Below are positions 34,824 to 43,498 of a stretch of DNA of 64,000 nucleotides, one piece after another (the stretch's first letter is position 1; each line of letters begins with the position of its first letter). Source of the stretch: Sporosarcina koreensis. Lineage in GTDB: Bacteria > Bacillota > Bacilli > Bacillales_A > Planococcaceae. The notes beneath the pieces were generated by a model. The model saw only the letters and a list, made by a program, of their open reading frames with translations, searched no databases and had not been told where the DNA came from. The translations under genes were made by a program, and so were the position numbers. The stretch spans positions 561,774 through 625,773 of the forward strand of contig NZ_LN651337.1 of the NCBI RefSeq assembly GCF_000826145.2, in the 5' to 3' direction.

Positions 34824-34844
34824 TGAGATTGTTTCTCATTCTCA
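34824..34844 (-). promoter_or_regulatory. Fur box upstream of the hmoB cluster
   Basis: On the minus strand the 21-bp site reads TGAGAATGAGAA followed by ACAATCTCA. It matches the extended Bacillus Fur consensus (overlapping 7-1-7 motifs, TGATAATnATTATCA type) at about 16 of 21 positions. Confidence 0.75.
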
Positions 34845-34949
34845 TTGTAATGGATGTATCAGCGATGCGCAACCGCTGGTGTGTTTGATAGGAAAAAAGA
34901 ATACGAAAAAGGTGAAGCCATATGCCTCACCCTCCCCGATTGTTTTGGA

Positions 34950-35252
34950 TCAGCACATTTTCAGCAGCGCCTGCTCACCTGTCATGCCGGCGGTGATCCC
35001 TCTCTTTTCCGCCTCCAATGTAACCGACTCCAGCGGGGCAGCCAGAAGCTCATCGATCGTCTTCACCCCTGTCGCACGGCCTGCGATGATTTTTCGATCA
35101 GCCAGCAGACGGTTGAGCAGTCCGACATCGAGCGCTCCGCACATGATATAGCCGTGCTCGTTGGATACGGTGAGCAGCGTCGTCTTTGGAAGTGAGACGG
35201 AAACGGCCGTGAAACTGTGCCCTTCAATTGTAATCGTGTTTACGGTGACCAA
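34950..35252 (-). CDS. DUF1805 protein, YunC-like
   Basis: A 100-residue protein. TTG 35252 with GGGGAGG six bases upstream gives a start (MVTVNTITIEGHSFTAVSVSLPKTTLL) matching the YunC family. Further conserved pieces are EHGYIMCGALDVGLLNRLLADRKIIAGRATGVKTIDELLAAPLESVT, where the Cys lies in a conserved CG. The fold is a small alpha/beta domain of unknown function. Monocistronic. Confidence 0.88.
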   Translation of the reverse strand: MVTVNTITIEGHSFTAVSVSLPKTTLLTVSNEHGYIMCGALDVGLLNRLLADRKIIAGRATGVKTIDELLAAPLESVTLEAEKRGITAGMTGEQALLKMC

Positions 35253-35352
35253 TAGATCCTCCCCTTTCCCTCTATACGTATGGCATCTCCTCATGAAGGG
35301 TGATTAGGAAGCCCGTTCAGAAACCATACTGCACTCAAAAGGAGGGATCCGC

Positions 35353-35508
35353 ATGGCCAAACGGAATATCGATGGAGAAAAACAAGAGTACCGGGTGAAA
35401 AAACCCGGTCTCGAAGAAGTCGCACCTGAATTTCTGACGTATGGAGAAAAACGGGAAGCGATGAAAGACCTGTACCGCCAATCACAGAAGCAAAAAGAAG
35501 AGAAATGA
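35353..35508 (+). CDS. Small charged protein, 51 aa
   Basis: GGAGGG lies seven bases before the ATG. The 51-residue product is very hydrophilic and ends in a Lys/Glu-rich helix (MKDLYRQSQKQKEEK). An inner stretch GLEEVAPEFLTYGEKREAM looks conserved-domain-like. It has no membrane segment. No homologue is recalled. The strong ribosome site, clean frame and following terminator support a real gene. Confidence 0.65.
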   Translation: MAKRNIDGEKQEYRVKKPGLEEVAPEFLTYGEKREAMKDLYRQSQKQKEEK

Positions 35509-35510
35509 AC

Positions 35511-35549
35511 AAAACAGCACCGGAAGCCGTCGTTACGGCATCCGGTGCT
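35511..35549. terminator. Bidirectional terminator before yitT-like gene
   Basis: The stem CAGCACCGGAAGCCGT pairs with ACGGCATCCGGTGCTG; T residues follow on the minus strand and A residues precede on the plus strand. Confidence 0.85.
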
Positions 35550-35558
35550 GATGTATGG

Positions 35559-36419
35559 TCAAGATGGAACCGATTCGCCTTCCCGGCGGAAGAATCCGAA
35601 AATGCCGACCGTCTGCACGATATTTGCAAATGCTTTCGGGTCCACCTCATTGATGATTTTCTCCAAGTCATAAAGTTCATAGCGTGTGATGACAAGGTAC
35701 ATCATGTTTTTCTCTTCTTTCGTATACCCGCCCTTTGCAGGGATGATCGTGATACCCCTCACCATCTTTTCATGGATGGCTTCCTGCAGTTCATCCGCCT
35801 TCCGGGTGACGATCATGGCCGTCACTTTCTCATGGCGCGTATGGATCATATCGATCACAGCAGTCGATACATAAAGTGCCACCATCGTATAGAGGGCGTT
35901 TTCAGGTTCATACAGAATACCGGCCGCCACGATGATTACACCGTTCAGCAGCAGAAAATACGTGCCGATCGGTTTGTCCTGCAGGCGCGACAGCACCATG
36001 GCGACGATATCCATACCGCCGGTCGATGCCCCCAGCTTGAGGGAGATCCCCACACCAACACCGCCGATCACACCGCCGAAGACGGCATTCAGAATGATAT
36101 CATCCGACATGGACATGACAGGGATGATTCCCATGAAGATTGTCGTGAAAATGACGGAAACGATACTGTAGATCGTAAAGCCTTTCCCGACTTTGAACCA
36201 TCCGAGCACGAACACAGGAATGTTCAGCAGCAAAATCAGGATACCTGTGGAAATCGTGAGCCCGGCAAAATCATCCAATACACTCGACAAAAGCTGTGCC
36301 ATTCCTGAAAAACCGCTTGCATAGACGTTCGCGTTGATGAGGAACAGGTTAAGGGATACCGCAAGAAGGAGGGCGCCGATAATGACAACCGCAATCCGCT
36401 TCGCTTCAATGAAAAACAT
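35559..36419 (-). CDS. YitT family membrane protein (DUF161/DUF2179)
   Basis: A 286-residue protein with AAAGGAG upstream. Five to six helices form the YitT_membrane region (NLFLINANVYASGFSGMAQLLS, GWFKVGKGFTIYSIVSVIFTTIFM, AVFGGVIGGVGVGISLKLGASTGGMDIVA), followed by the cytoplasmic DUF2179 domain (VTAMIVTRKADELQEAIHEKMVRGITIIPAKGGYTKEEKNMMYLVITRYEL). Members (B. subtilis YitT, YpjC, YqfU, YvjA) are of uncertain transport function. Monocistronic. Confidence 0.93.
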   Translation of the reverse strand: MFFIEAKRIAVVIIGALLLAVSLNLFLINANVYASGFSGMAQLLSSVLDDFAGLTISTGILILLLNIPVFVLGWFKVGKGFTIYSIVSVIFTTIFMGIIPVMSMSDDIILNAVFGGVIGGVGVGISLKLGASTGGMDIVAMVLSRLQDKPIGTYFLLLNGVIIVAAGILYEPENALYTMVALYVSTAVIDMIHTRHEKVTAMIVTRKADELQEAIHEKMVRGITIIPAKGGYTKEEKNMMYLVITRYELYDLEKIINEVDPKAFANIVQTVGIFGFFRREGESVPS

Positions 36420-36562
36420 GCATGGTCTCCTTTCAATACATAAATTTCTATAGTCAAATAAAAAAAGTCGCGACAGGCATTGCTGACGCAGACTCCCAGT
36501 TCCTGCAGCTTGCGGAACTTTATTCTCCTGTTATTATATCGGGGGATCCGCTGAGTTGCAAA

Positions 36563-36583
36563 CGTCTTCCCGCAAGGAAGACG
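36563..36583. other. Isolated hairpin in the yitT-LCP intergenic region
   Basis: CGTCTTCC and GGAAGACG form a perfect 8-bp stem around a 5-nt loop, without a T run. The 315-bp gap (36420-36734) otherwise shows no gene; it must contain both divergent promoters. Role unknown. Confidence 0.4.
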
Positions 36584-36734
36584 GCTGATTGCATATTGCA
36601 AATTATGTCCGGACGTCGTATGCTTCATTAGTTAGGAAATAATCCGGCTGCTGAGAAAACATTTCCTCTTGAAATGCGTCCTACAGACAGCAGGAACCCG
36701 CACTTACGCGGTACCAACTACAGGTGGTGGCACT

Positions 36735-37736
36735 ATGAAACGTTCTGAAATCAGAACCCGTAAAAAGAAACGTAAACTTTGGGTGGGACTGCTTGTATTC
36801 CTTCTGCTAGTCGGAGGAGGCATCGCACTCTATTGGTTTTCCGAATATAATGCAGGGCAGTCGCTTGCCGGAGAAACGCCTGATGACGGCGATGAGGATA
36901 TCTTCGATGCACCTGAACCTCAATATGGAGAAATCAATATACTCCTGCTCGGTTCGGATGCCCGTCCCGAAGACGATGACGGCCGTTCGGACTCTCTCAT
37001 GATCGCGCACTACAACCAAGATACGAAGGAACTGAAGACCGTGTCCGTCATGCGTGATATCTATGTAGAGATCCCGGGGCACGGCAAGCATAAGATGAAC
37101 GCCGCCTACTCTTTAGGCGGCCCGGAACTTGTCCGCCAGACGATCAAGGAAAATTTCGGACTCGATGTGCATTATTATGCCGAGGTCAATTTCGACGGGT
37201 TCCCGAAAGTCGTCGATGTCATCGCGCCTGACGGCATAGAAGTCGACATCCCCTATCAGATGTCCCATGGCATCAATATGACATTGGAACCCGGCGTACA
37301 GCGTCTGCATGGCAAGGAACTTCTCGGATATGTGCGTTTCCGTCACGACAGCAAGAGCGACTTCGGCCGGGTGGAAAGACAGCAGGAAGCGCTCGCCAAA
37401 CTGAAGAAGGAAGCGGTCAGCCTGCACAGTCTGCTCAGCCTTCCGAAACTTCTCGGTATGGCGGACAGCTATGTGAAAACCAACCTGGACAAGCGGACGA
37501 TGCTGTCCATCGGCAAGGGGCTGCTCGACAATAAGGATGCCGGCATCGAATCTCTCAGGATTCCGCTCGATGACTCGTATGAAGACAGACGGGTGGAAGG
37601 AGCGGGACTGGTGCTCGATATCGACTTCGAAGAAAACACGGAAGCACTGAATAACTTCCTGGAAGGAAAACCGGTAACAGCTGATACGGATCAAAGTGAC
37701 GCTGACGGTTCCCGGACAGAAACAGACAACGAGTAA
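36735..37736 (+). CDS. LytR-CpsA-Psr (LCP) family protein, second copy
   Basis: A 333-residue protein; ATG 36735 follows AGGTGG. A basic N-terminus (TRKKKRK) and one membrane helix (LWVGLLVFLLLVGGGIALYWF) precede the LCP domain: INILLLGSDARPEDDDGRSDSLMIAHYN, SVMRDIYVEIPGHGKHKMNAAYSLGG and ELLGYVRFRHDSKSDFGRVERQQEAL. It carries the pyrophosphate-binding Asp/Arg set. The C-terminus is an acidic, Thr/Asp-rich tail. It transfers teichoic acids or other polymers to the wall. It is paralogous to the protein at 6590-7543, but monocistronic. Confidence 0.93.
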   Translation: MKRSEIRTRKKKRKLWVGLLVFLLLVGGGIALYWFSEYNAGQSLAGETPDDGDEDIFDAPEPQYGEINILLLGSDARPEDDDGRSDSLMIAHYNQDTKELKTVSVMRDIYVEIPGHGKHKMNAAYSLGGPELVRQTIKENFGLDVHYYAEVNFDGFPKVVDVIAPDGIEVDIPYQMSHGINMTLEPGVQRLHGKELLGYVRFRHDSKSDFGRVERQQEALAKLKKEAVSLHSLLSLPKLLGMADSYVKTNLDKRTMLSIGKGLLDNKDAGIESLRIPLDDSYEDRRVEGAGLVLDIDFEENTEALNNFLEGKPVTADTDQSDADGSRTETDNE

Positions 37737-37741
37737 CAGAA

Positions 37742-37792
37742 CAGAAGGCTGGTCGGGCATGCAGCGATTTGCATGCCCGACCAGCCTTCTTT
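37742..37792. terminator. Bidirectional terminator between LCP and DUF985 genes
   Basis: A perfect stem of about 21 bp (AGAAGGCTGGTCGGGCATGC with GCATGCCCGACCAGCCTTCT) is followed by TTTAT, shared by convergent genes. Confidence 0.92.
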
Positions 37793-38273
37793 ATGTCATC
37801 TTGCGGATGATCGCCTTGTGCTGCGGGAAACGGTTCAGAAGTTCGTCCGTTCCGAACAGCTTGAAATCCTCGAAGTCGAAGCCGGGCGCCACCATGCAGC
37901 CGACGAGGGAGCACTGTCCGGGACCGGTCATCGATGAACCGAAAATCGTACCTGCAGGAACTAGGATCTGCGGTCTCTCCCCCTCCTCGATCGCAAGACC
38001 AAGCTTAGCTGCTGTATAGACACCCTCTTCGGAAATCATGTGCACTGTAAGCGGCGCGCCGTCGTGGTAATACCACAGCTCATCCGATTCCAGCTGATGG
38101 AAATGCGAGACCTCGCCAGCTTCGAGCAGGAAATAGATGCTCGTATAGAGCGGGCGCATGCCCTGCTCAGTTTCACTATCCTGCCCGGATCGAAACGTGC
38201 TTGCATAGCTGCCGCCTTCCGGATGACTCTCAAGTCCTAACTGTGTTTTCCAGTATTCCGCATTCCGTTCCAT
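37791..38273 (-). CDS. Cupin family protein (DUF985)
   Basis: About 160 residues. ATG 38273 (or 38276, overlapping the upstream stop as TAATG) follows AGGAGG. Cupin features: LESHPEGGSYASTFRSG, TSIYFLLEAGEVSHFHQLESDELWYYHDGAPLTVHMI (metal-type His cluster SHFH and E) and VPAGTIFGSSMTGPGQCSLVGCMVAPGFDFEDFKLFG. This is DUF985, which has a double-stranded beta-helix fold; the substrate is unknown. It is translationally coupled to the winged-helix gene and therefore belongs to the helicase operon. Confidence 0.9.
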   Translation of the reverse strand: MERNAEYWKTQLGLESHPEGGSYASTFRSGQDSETEQGMRPLYTSIYFLLEAGEVSHFHQLESDELWYYHDGAPLTVHMISEEGVYTAAKLGLAIEEGERPQILVPAGTIFGSSMTGPGQCSLVGCMVAPGFDFEDFKLFGTDELLNRFPQHKAIIRKMT

Positions 38274-38275
38274 CA

Positions 38276-39037
38276 TTACTCCTCCTTTGTCAGATAGCGT
38301 TGCCGCCAATCGCCGCGCTCTCTCGTCAAAATGTACTCTTCAAGCGTTTCATCCCACTGTCCGGCTGCAGTATTCCATACGCGGACGAACAGTGAATCCG
38401 TCCGTTTCTCATAGAGCCTGTACTCGTAACAAGGGTACTCAGCCTGCCCGGCTTGGGTGATCTCCAATACAGCACCTACAGTCTTCGTCCGATTCTCCGA
38501 GTTGTCCAGGCCGACCGTCTCCGCCAGGGCTGCTTCCAGACGGTCTTTCGGTATCATCCCCGGATTCCACAATTCCTCTTCCCAAGTGTAGCGAAAGTCG
38601 TTTTCCGGCGCCGCCGATGCGTCTGTCTCCGGTTCCTTGAAAAAAACGTCCAGCAGAGGACTGTACATCAGGATCGCCTGTTCCTTCTCGGCTGCATGGG
38701 TATAGTGCCCCTCCTGCAGCTGGGTCTTCCCTTTTTCCGTGATAGTCCATTGCCTATGGCGGACCACCAGTCCATCTGCTTCCATCATCTTCAGAAGATC
38801 CGAAACGAACAGGGCCTCCACACCCAGCAGCCGGGCAATATCGGTCTCCTGTTCCAGCGGCAGGCGCTGCAGCGTCAGCAATGTCATTTTCATCAGGATA
38901 TCCATTGTCGTCTTCGTGATCGTCTCGAAGCTTACTGCAAGCCGCACTGCGGGAAGCAGCCAGCTCTGCTCCTCCAGCAGCCGGACGTCCTGTGATTGGA
39001 GCACTTGCGCACGAAGCTCTGCCTGGCTGGCTTTCAT
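38276..39037 (-). CDS. Winged-helix partner protein of the SF1 helicase
   Basis: 253 residues; ATG 39037 follows GAAGGAGG and lies inside the end of the helicase gene (15-bp overlap), so translation is coupled. The N-terminal third has a winged-helix pattern: MTLLTLQRLPLEQETDIARLLGVEALFVSDLLKMMEADGLVVRHRQWTITEKGKTQL. The rest (EEELWNPGMIPKDRLEAALAETV, then KTVGAVLEITQAGQAEYPCYEYRLYEKRTDSLFVRVWNTAAGQW) looks like mixed alpha/beta with no family recognised. The overlap suggests it acts with the helicase, perhaps as DNA-binding or specificity factor. Confidence 0.65.
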   Translation of the reverse strand: MKASQAELRAQVLQSQDVRLLEEQSWLLPAVRLAVSFETITKTTMDILMKMTLLTLQRLPLEQETDIARLLGVEALFVSDLLKMMEADGLVVRHRQWTITEKGKTQLQEGHYTHAAEKEQAILMYSPLLDVFFKEPETDASAAPENDFRYTWEEELWNPGMIPKDRLEAALAETVGLDNSENRTKTVGAVLEITQAGQAEYPCYEYRLYEKRTDSLFVRVWNTAAGQWDETLEEYILTRERGDWRQRYLTKEE

Positions 39038-39050
39038 AAGACCGCCTCCT

Positions 39051-42000
39051 TCAATTAACTGCCGGTTCCGCGATTGGACGGATACCGTCAAGATTTTTCA
39101 CCGTCTCATACAGCTGGCTGTACATCTTGCGGACTTGCGGAGATTTCGGCTTTCCGGCGAACATTTCCGAACTGCCGACGATGACGAGCAGTTCCTTTGC
39201 CCTCGACAGTGCGACATTCAGCCGGCGGTAGTCTTTCGCAAACCCGATATCCCCGCCGGCATCCCCATGATTGCGGACGAAGCTGACGATGATGATATCC
39301 ATCTCCATACCTTGGAACTTATCGACAGATCCCGTCCTGAATTCAAGATTGCCGAATGAATACTCTTCCTGGATCAGGTGATCGATCCGTTTGACCTGCT
39401 CTCCATAAAAGCTGATAACACCAATCCGTTTTTTCGTACCTGCAGGAAGCGTGCCATTCCGGATGGCCAATTCGGTCCCCTCTTCGAGTTCCAAAAGAAG
39501 ATTCCGGATTGTTTCCAGCTCACTTTCGTTATAGCGGCTCGTTCCGCCCTTCGGTTTCGCCTCATAACAGGCAGGCGTATTCGGCTGATCCAGCCAGATG
39601 ACATGGCTGTCTCTTTGGATGAGCGGAGTTTCCAGGTTATGCGCACGAGCGGCATCCGAATCGGCGAGACCGCATGCAAGTGTATAGCCGTTTCCGTTAT
39701 AGAACGGCGTGATGGTGCGCATGATTTTTTCATGCATGCGGTACTGCTTGCCGAGCATCGTCTTGTTCTGCTTCGGAAGTGTGCGGAACAGCCTCTCGAA
39801 CAATGACTCTTTCAGCAGCATCTCCATCTCCTTCTTCTGAGCATCCTCGGGCATTTCTTCCAGGAACTCCTCCATCGTTTCCTGGCCGACCAGCGGCGGC
39901 AGCTGATGATGGTCGCCGACAAGGATGATCTTCTTGCCTTTCAGCATCGGCAGCAGCAGTTCAGGAGGCGTCGCCTTCGAGACTTCGTCAATGATGACAA
40001 GGTCGAACTCCGGGTAATCCTCTGCAAATCCTTTCCTTGCAGACGCCACACAAGTCGTGCCGATCACGTTCGCGTGTTTCACATACAATTTGCGGATTTC
40101 ATCCAGATCATATGGGCTCGCCTCTTTCAGCATCTTCTGCCATTCCGCCTGCAATGACTGGATGACCGGCACATTCGCAAGCCTGCCCTTCGCTGACTCG
40201 GCACAACGGGCGGTTTCTTCCCGTTCGGACTTGACCTGCAAGAGACGCGGTGACGGATCACTGATGAGCCCGGAGCGCAGCGATTCGATCTTCTGCCGGC
40301 TGTCTGCAGCAGTCTTCTCCGTCCGTCCCAGCTCATCCTGGAGTGATCGCTTACGCTGCTGGCATGATTCCAATTCCTCCTGCAGACCGGACAGCTGACT
40401 GGACAGAGCTGTGTGTTCCGACAGGACGGCCTCTCTTTCCGCCTCTTGCCCGGCAGCTTTCCTGATCGCCTCCGTGACGGACTTGTACGCAGCCTCCGTC
40501 TCAGCCAGAACTTCCGGCAGCGCCCGTTCCTGGGCAGGGCCGGCTTCCTGCCGGATCGACGCCAGCTGCTGCTTCAGTTCATCGATCCGGCGGCTGTGTT
40601 CAGTCAGTCGCACCGATAGTGTTTCCGCTTCGGCAGCAACTTCGGCAGCCGCTCCTTCCCGTATGTCACGGAAAAGCGATGCTGCCGATTTCGCTTCGGA
40701 CAAATAGGCCAGGATGAAATTCCGTCTGTCATGCAGCAGGGCTGCCGCTTTCGTCAGATTCTCGAGACAGTCGTACGCTTCCACTGAAAATGACGTCGTT
40801 GCCAGGATCTTTTTGACGGACGGCTGGATCAGGTATCTCCCGACTCGGCTTACCGTCTCCTGGATGGAGTCGATGGAGTGCCGGTTCCGGAAACCGGTCG
40901 GTACTGTGATCCGGTTCTGGAAGTGGTGGGTGCGCAGTATATCGGTCACTGTGCGGATCGCTTTGTCCACCCGCGCCAATGTCTCCGACCACGCCGTCGC
41001 CCCGTCGCTGCCGCCGGCTTCCTGGAGGCTGTCGATCTGCCGGATCAGTGCTGTCATTTGCTGATCGACCTGGTTGGACGGGCTGTACATGATACTGTCC
41101 AGAAGGTCGTTGAGATCGTTCAGCTTAGCTGCCGAGGGAATCTTCCCGAGTACGGCAGCCACCGCTTCGTGACGTTGGAAGAGCTGCTCATAGTCGTTTT
41201 CAGAGACGCTCAGCTTCTCTTCGAGTTCTCCGATCGACCGGGCCTCCTTCAGAAGCCTGAGCCTGTCAGCCAAACGGCTCTGCTCCGCATTCAGTTCCGC
41301 CAGGGGGCGGCCTGCACTTGCCAGACCGGCGAGCGCAGCCTTGCAGCTGTCACAGTCCTGCTGGATGGAATCGATCTTTTTCTGCAATGACGTTTCCCGG
41401 CTGTGGTTCTTCTCGCTTTCCAGGGAAAAATTGCGAAGAGTCCGCTCGATTTCTTTTACGCCCTGCTCAAGGGATGCCAACTCCTCTTTCTGCTCCCGTC
41501 TCACTTGCATGCGGTGCTTCAATTCCGCTTCTTCCGCGTCCAGTTCAGCCAAGCGGGCTCCGGCTGCGTCGATTTCCTGTTCCAGGCGTTCCGCCAGACT
41601 GCTGTGGGAAGCGAGCGCTCCTTCGATCGTTTCCAGCGTCTGCTGGCGCCAATGCTCCGCCACGTTTTCTTCGATGAACTTGCGGCCTTCTTCCTCGATG
41701 CTCTCTGTCCGGCCATAACGGAGTATGCGGATCTCCGGATGGTCCAGCAGACGGCCGAGTGCATTGTCGACCGCCAAGTTCGCCTGGGACGCCACCAATG
41801 TCCGCATCCCCGCTTTGACCGCCTGGCTGCAGATTTCGGAGATCACTGTCGTCTTCCCTGTACCCGGCGGCCCCTGGATGACATAGATATCGCTCGCATT
41901 CATGGCACCGGAGACGGCTTCCTCCTGGAACTCGTTCAGCTGCGTGCTGTACTCGAGCGGCTCTTTCCGGTTGTTGATACGGACGACCGGGCGTTCCTCG

Positions 42001-42866
42001 AACAGTATCTTTTCAAGGTTGCCATTGGCTGCAAGGCCGTCCTGCAGGTCTTTGAACCCTTTCCGCAGCCGCCTGACCTGGCTCAATTCGGCAAAATTAC
42101 TGAAGATGATCGAGCTGGATTCTTGGCCTTGAAAGCCTGTTTTGCGCGCCTGCGCGACCGCTGAGGGTTTCAGTTCGATCTCGACCCGGTTCCTTTTCCG
42201 GTCTGCCGAGATAACGTTCCCAAGGTCGTAGGCGGCTCCGTCAAACTTCGCTGAAAACCCTTGAATACGTTTCCAGTGTTTTGCCTGCATACCCGAAATC
42301 CCGACGGACACTTTCTTCACATCCGCACTGACCGATACCGACTGGACCGGCACATGGATATCCTCCACGTCGGCATTCTTTTCCATGATCCGCAAGTAGC
42401 CTTCCCAGCCGCCGATCCGCTTTTTCACATATTCAGAACGTTCTTCCGCAACCGGCAGCTCCCGGACCAGTGCTGCGAATTCGACGGGCAGTGTCCGGCC
42501 GGTGCTTTTGCCGGTTCTGAAACGGACGGATGCACGCAGCCGGCGGTTTGTTGCGGCAGGATCCCGTTTCCCTCTGACATGGAAGCCGACAGCCAGGAAG
42601 CCATCATTCTTCACTACGCAGTCGAGAACAGCCACTCTGCCTTCCAGCAGCTGCGAGAGTTTTGCATTTTCCGTATTATCGAAGAAGAAGGAGAATGACT
42701 GGCTGCCATGCTGGTTGTCGGGCCGCTTTTCGATGTGGACAGTAAAGGATTTTTGAACAGCAAAAAAAGCGTGCTCATCCCGGGCCACTTTGCCGATCCC
42801 TTTGCGTGCGCTTGCCGTCATCGCCAGTTCACACGTCACTGTATCCTCATATGTATTGCGGTTCAT
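39051..42866 (-). CDS. Superfamily 1 (UPF1/Dna2-like) helicase with coiled-coil insertion
   Basis: About 1271 residues; ATG 42866 is chosen since the earlier in-frame ATG (42902) lies inside a terminator stem. The N-terminal 300 residues are unassigned. Helicase motifs: Walker A VIQGPPGTGKTT (about 329-340), motif II LVIIDEVSKATPPELL (about 957), motif III LVGDHHQLPPLVG, motif IV LGKQYRMHEKIM, and motifs V/VI GSVDKFQGMEMDIIIVS and DYRRLNVALSRAKELLVIVG. Between motifs Ia and II lie about 500 residues rich in Glu/Ala/Leu/Lys heptads (about 410-910), predicted coiled coil as in RecN/SMC-like proteins. No nuclease motif was recognised. Likely translocates on nucleic acid; a repair or defence role is inference. 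Confidence 0.85.
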   Translation of the reverse strand: MNRNTYEDTVTCELAMTASARKGIGKVARDEHAFFAVQKSFTVHIEKRPDNQHGSQSFSFFFDNTENAKLSQLLEGRVAVLDCVVKNDGFLAVGFHVRGKRDPAATNRRLRASVRFRTGKSTGRTLPVEFAALVRELPVAEERSEYVKKRIGGWEGYLRIMEKNADVEDIHVPVQSVSVSADVKKVSVGISGMQAKHWKRIQGFSAKFDGAAYDLGNVISADRKRNRVEIELKPSAVAQARKTGFQGQESSSIIFSNFAELSQVRRLRKGFKDLQDGLAANGNLEKILFEERPVVRINNRKEPLEYSTQLNEFQEEAVSGAMNASDIYVIQGPPGTGKTTVISEICSQAVKAGMRTLVASQANLAVDNALGRLLDHPEIRILRYGRTESIEEEGRKFIEENVAEHWRQQTLETIEGALASHSSLAERLEQEIDAAGARLAELDAEEAELKHRMQVRREQKEELASLEQGVKEIERTLRNFSLESEKNHSRETSLQKKIDSIQQDCDSCKAALAGLASAGRPLAELNAEQSRLADRLRLLKEARSIGELEEKLSVSENDYEQLFQRHEAVAAVLGKIPSAAKLNDLNDLLDSIMYSPSNQVDQQMTALIRQIDSLQEAGGSDGATAWSETLARVDKAIRTVTDILRTHHFQNRITVPTGFRNRHSIDSIQETVSRVGRYLIQPSVKKILATTSFSVEAYDCLENLTKAAALLHDRRNFILAYLSEAKSAASLFRDIREGAAAEVAAEAETLSVRLTEHSRRIDELKQQLASIRQEAGPAQERALPEVLAETEAAYKSVTEAIRKAAGQEAEREAVLSEHTALSSQLSGLQEELESCQQRKRSLQDELGRTEKTAADSRQKIESLRSGLISDPSPRLLQVKSEREETARCAESAKGRLANVPVIQSLQAEWQKMLKEASPYDLDEIRKLYVKHANVIGTTCVASARKGFAEDYPEFDLVIIDEVSKATPPELLLPMLKGKKIILVGDHHQLPPLVGQETMEEFLEEMPEDAQKKEMEMLLKESLFERLFRTLPKQNKTMLGKQYRMHEKIMRTITPFYNGNGYTLACGLADSDAARAHNLETPLIQRDSHVIWLDQPNTPACYEAKPKGGTSRYNESELETIRNLLLELEEGTELAIRNGTLPAGTKKRIGVISFYGEQVKRIDHLIQEEYSFGNLEFRTGSVDKFQGMEMDIIIVSFVRNHGDAGGDIGFAKDYRRLNVALSRAKELLVIVGSSEMFAGKPKSPQVRKMYSQLYETVKNLDGIRPIAEPAVN

Positions 42867-42885
42867 GATGGTCACTTCTTTCCGT

Positions 42886-42920
42886 AAAAAAAGGTCAGCC
42901 ATATGGTGATGGCTGAACCT
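42886..42920 (-). terminator. Terminator or attenuator immediately upstream of the helicase
   Basis: On the minus strand an 11-bp stem with one bulged base (AGGTTCAGCCAT/ATGGCTGACCT, loop CACCAT) is followed by seven T. Only 19 bp separate the T run from the helicase start, leaving no room for a promoter after it. Confidence 0.8.
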
Positions 42921-42993
42921 GTCCGTGTGTGGTACCCTGTTTTCATTATACCGGAAATCGACGAAGTCTGCGAGAGGAAAAGTACTCCGCGGA

Positions 42994-43347
42994 TCAGTCG
43001 GTCTCTTTCTGGATACTGTTTTCGTGCAGTCCGGTTTCGTTCTTCCGTTTGTTCAATTCGTTTTCCGTCACGACTTTCCGGTCGAAATCAGCCAATACGG
43101 CCAGTTTCACGTTCATCTGCTCCAGTTCCCCGCTGTCATACACCGGTTCAGCCCAATACACAGCGTCTTCCCCTGTGCAGGCGAGCAGCCTGACGACCTG
43201 CATATTGACTCCTCCTGACGTATCTTCGTCCGGTACGATCGCATCTTCCGGTGTGTAATCGGCCTGGTTCACGAGCAAGGTCCTTCCGCTGCCTCCCAGC
43301 TGCTGTGCGTACTCACAAAACTGTTCCAATGACTTCGGCTGTTTCAA
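42994..43347 (-). CDS. Hypothetical protein upstream of the helicase
   Basis: 117 residues starting at TTG with AGGAGGTG upstream. Soluble and acidic: MKQPKSLEQFCEYAQQLGG, RTLLVNQADYTPEDAIVPDEDTSGGVNMQVVRLLACTGEDAVYWAEPVYDSGELEQMNVKLAVLADF. No family recognised. It looks like a small alpha/beta protein with a disordered charged C-terminus (ENELNKRKNETGLHENSIQKETD). It is the nearest upstream gene to the helicase, 127 bp away, and the helicase may depend on read-through from its promoter. Confidence 0.7.
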   Translation of the reverse strand: MKQPKSLEQFCEYAQQLGGSGRTLLVNQADYTPEDAIVPDEDTSGGVNMQVVRLLACTGEDAVYWAEPVYDSGELEQMNVKLAVLADFDRKVVTENELNKRKNETGLHENSIQKETD

Positions 43348-43442
43348 GACGCCACCTCCTACTGATTCTCTTCTTCACTATTCCCTTAAGCGGATGTCTG
43401 TTAAACAAAAGTCAGGGAGCCCGGCTCCCATCCGGGAACTAT

Positions 43443-43488
43443 AAAAAACCGTCCGGGCATGCCAGCATCTGCTGGCATGTCCGGACGG
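43443..43488 (-). terminator. Terminator after the CocE/NonD hydrolase gene
   Basis: On the minus strand a stem of about 19 bp (CCGTCCGGACATGCCAGCA with TGCTGGCATGCCCGGACGG, one mismatch) is followed by TTTTTT. Confidence 0.9.
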
Positions 43489-43498
43489 CACCTCTCGG

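Noticed and set aside
36680..36734. T-box leader before the second LCP gene
   Set aside because: A GCGGTACC string looked similar to the T-box sequence in reverse, but the conserved antiterminator order, specifier hairpin and terminator are absent.
42867..42902. Helicase start at ATG 42902
   Set aside because: That ATG lies in the stem of the terminator hairpin and has no ribosome site; ATG 42866 follows the T run and is the likely start.
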